From the NCBI GenBank assembly GCA_016872285.1, contig VGZZ01000029.1:1-32275 (forward strand): DNA of 32,275 bases, in the 5' to 3' direction. The DNA comes from SAR202 cluster bacterium (lineage in GTDB: Bacteria; Chloroflexota; Dehalococcoidia; Lucifugimonadales; GCA-2712585). Below are positions 32,114 through 32,275 of this stretch, one piece after another. The translations under genes were made by a program, and so were the position numbers. Position 1 is the stretch's first letter; the number at the start of each line of letters is the position of its first letter. The notes below the pieces were generated by a model. That model saw only the letters and a program-made list of their open reading frames with translations, did no database searches and was not told the origin of the DNA.

Positions 32114-32275
32114 TCAGGAACTCAATATCCAACCTATCGCCAGCCCGGCCAGCACCGCCGCCCCCAGCAATGCCCCCTCCACCAGGTCCGCCCCGGACCC
32201 CCAGTTCATCCCTGCCCCGCTCGACAGCGCCACCACTACTATGGAACCCTTCCCCAGGTCCGGCAGCATTGTCAG
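32114..32275 (-). CDS. C-terminal part of an unidentified membrane protein (cut by window edge)
   Basis: An open minus-strand frame of 53 codons ends in TGA at 32116-32114 and continues past the window edge. It reads DLGKGSIVVVALSSGAGMNW, then GADLVEGALLGAAVLAGLAI and GWILSS. Third-position bias matches its neighbours. The hydrophobic end suggests a membrane protein. DLGKGSIVV followed by a Gly/Ala/Leu helix faintly recalls PlsY acyltransferases, but the early stop after AGLAIGW does not fit a full PlsY, so I do not assign it. Confidence 0.5.
   Translation of the reverse strand: MTMLPDLGKGSIVVVALSSGAGMNWGSGADLVEGALLGAAVLAGLAIGWILSS

Noticed and set aside
32114-32275. Calling the terminal fragment PlsY
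   Set aside because: Only a short stretch looks similar and the stop comes too early for that family's membrane topology.

Overview
The window is bacterial DNA of about 32 kb with strongly C/G-biased third codon positions. Four traits suggest Chloroflexota, probably the Dehalococcoidia/SAR202 side: lipoproteins with long Pro/Thr linkers, secreted beta-helix proteins opening with a CSLREA-like segment, FMN 2-hydroxy-acid oxidases, and many intergenic copies of a CCTGAGCYTGTCGAAGG-type repeat. That assignment is inference; no rRNA, tRNA or marker gene was seen to confirm it.

Layout. 1-91 is the tail of an IS110-like transposase. 343-2315 holds two tandem alpha/beta hydrolases; the second lacks a normal start codon. 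2391-3620 (minus) is a secreted Ig-like/MopE-motif protein interrupted by an in-frame TAG that is followed by a very strong hairpin. 4112-6668 (plus) carries a GlcG/HbpS-type protein, a small exported protein, a threonine-synthase-like PLP enzyme and a broken Phd-type antitoxin. 6898-10537 has a class IV aminotransferase, a 3-hydroxyisobutyrate-dehydrogenase-like reductase and a large Excalibur/CSLREA lipoprotein. 11259-15040 (minus) is a phnD-phnC-phnE-phnE phosphonate/phosphite-type ABC importer, with repeats wedged between the two permease genes. Then come an MscS channel, a hydantoinase with two small genes behind it, fmdB-dtd, and a HEAT-repeat protein.

21281-24746 (minus) is the most unusual block. 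Two neighbouring secreted proteins share a coiled-coil module (repeated LEAKLD and FDxFDVDVRG segments), nearly identical ribosome binding sites and a shared upstream box at almost the same distance from the start. Both reading frames are broken: one by a frameshift plus a TAG, the other by a one-base change in a run of six G. With the interrupted gene at 2391-3620, the lesions fall mainly in surface genes, while the metabolic genes are intact.

24926-28648 (minus) is a Fur-family regulator followed by a zinc-type ABC importer (binding protein, ATPase, permease). A consensus-like promoter with an overlapping TTGCAA-N4-TTGCAA palindrome lies just before the regulator. 29226-31469 (minus) is a pair of 2-hydroxy-acid oxidase paralogues, one of which has lost several active-site residues. 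The window ends in an unidentified gene fragment. Intergenic spaces are largely filled by several families of interspersed repeats, some inside the two ABC operons.
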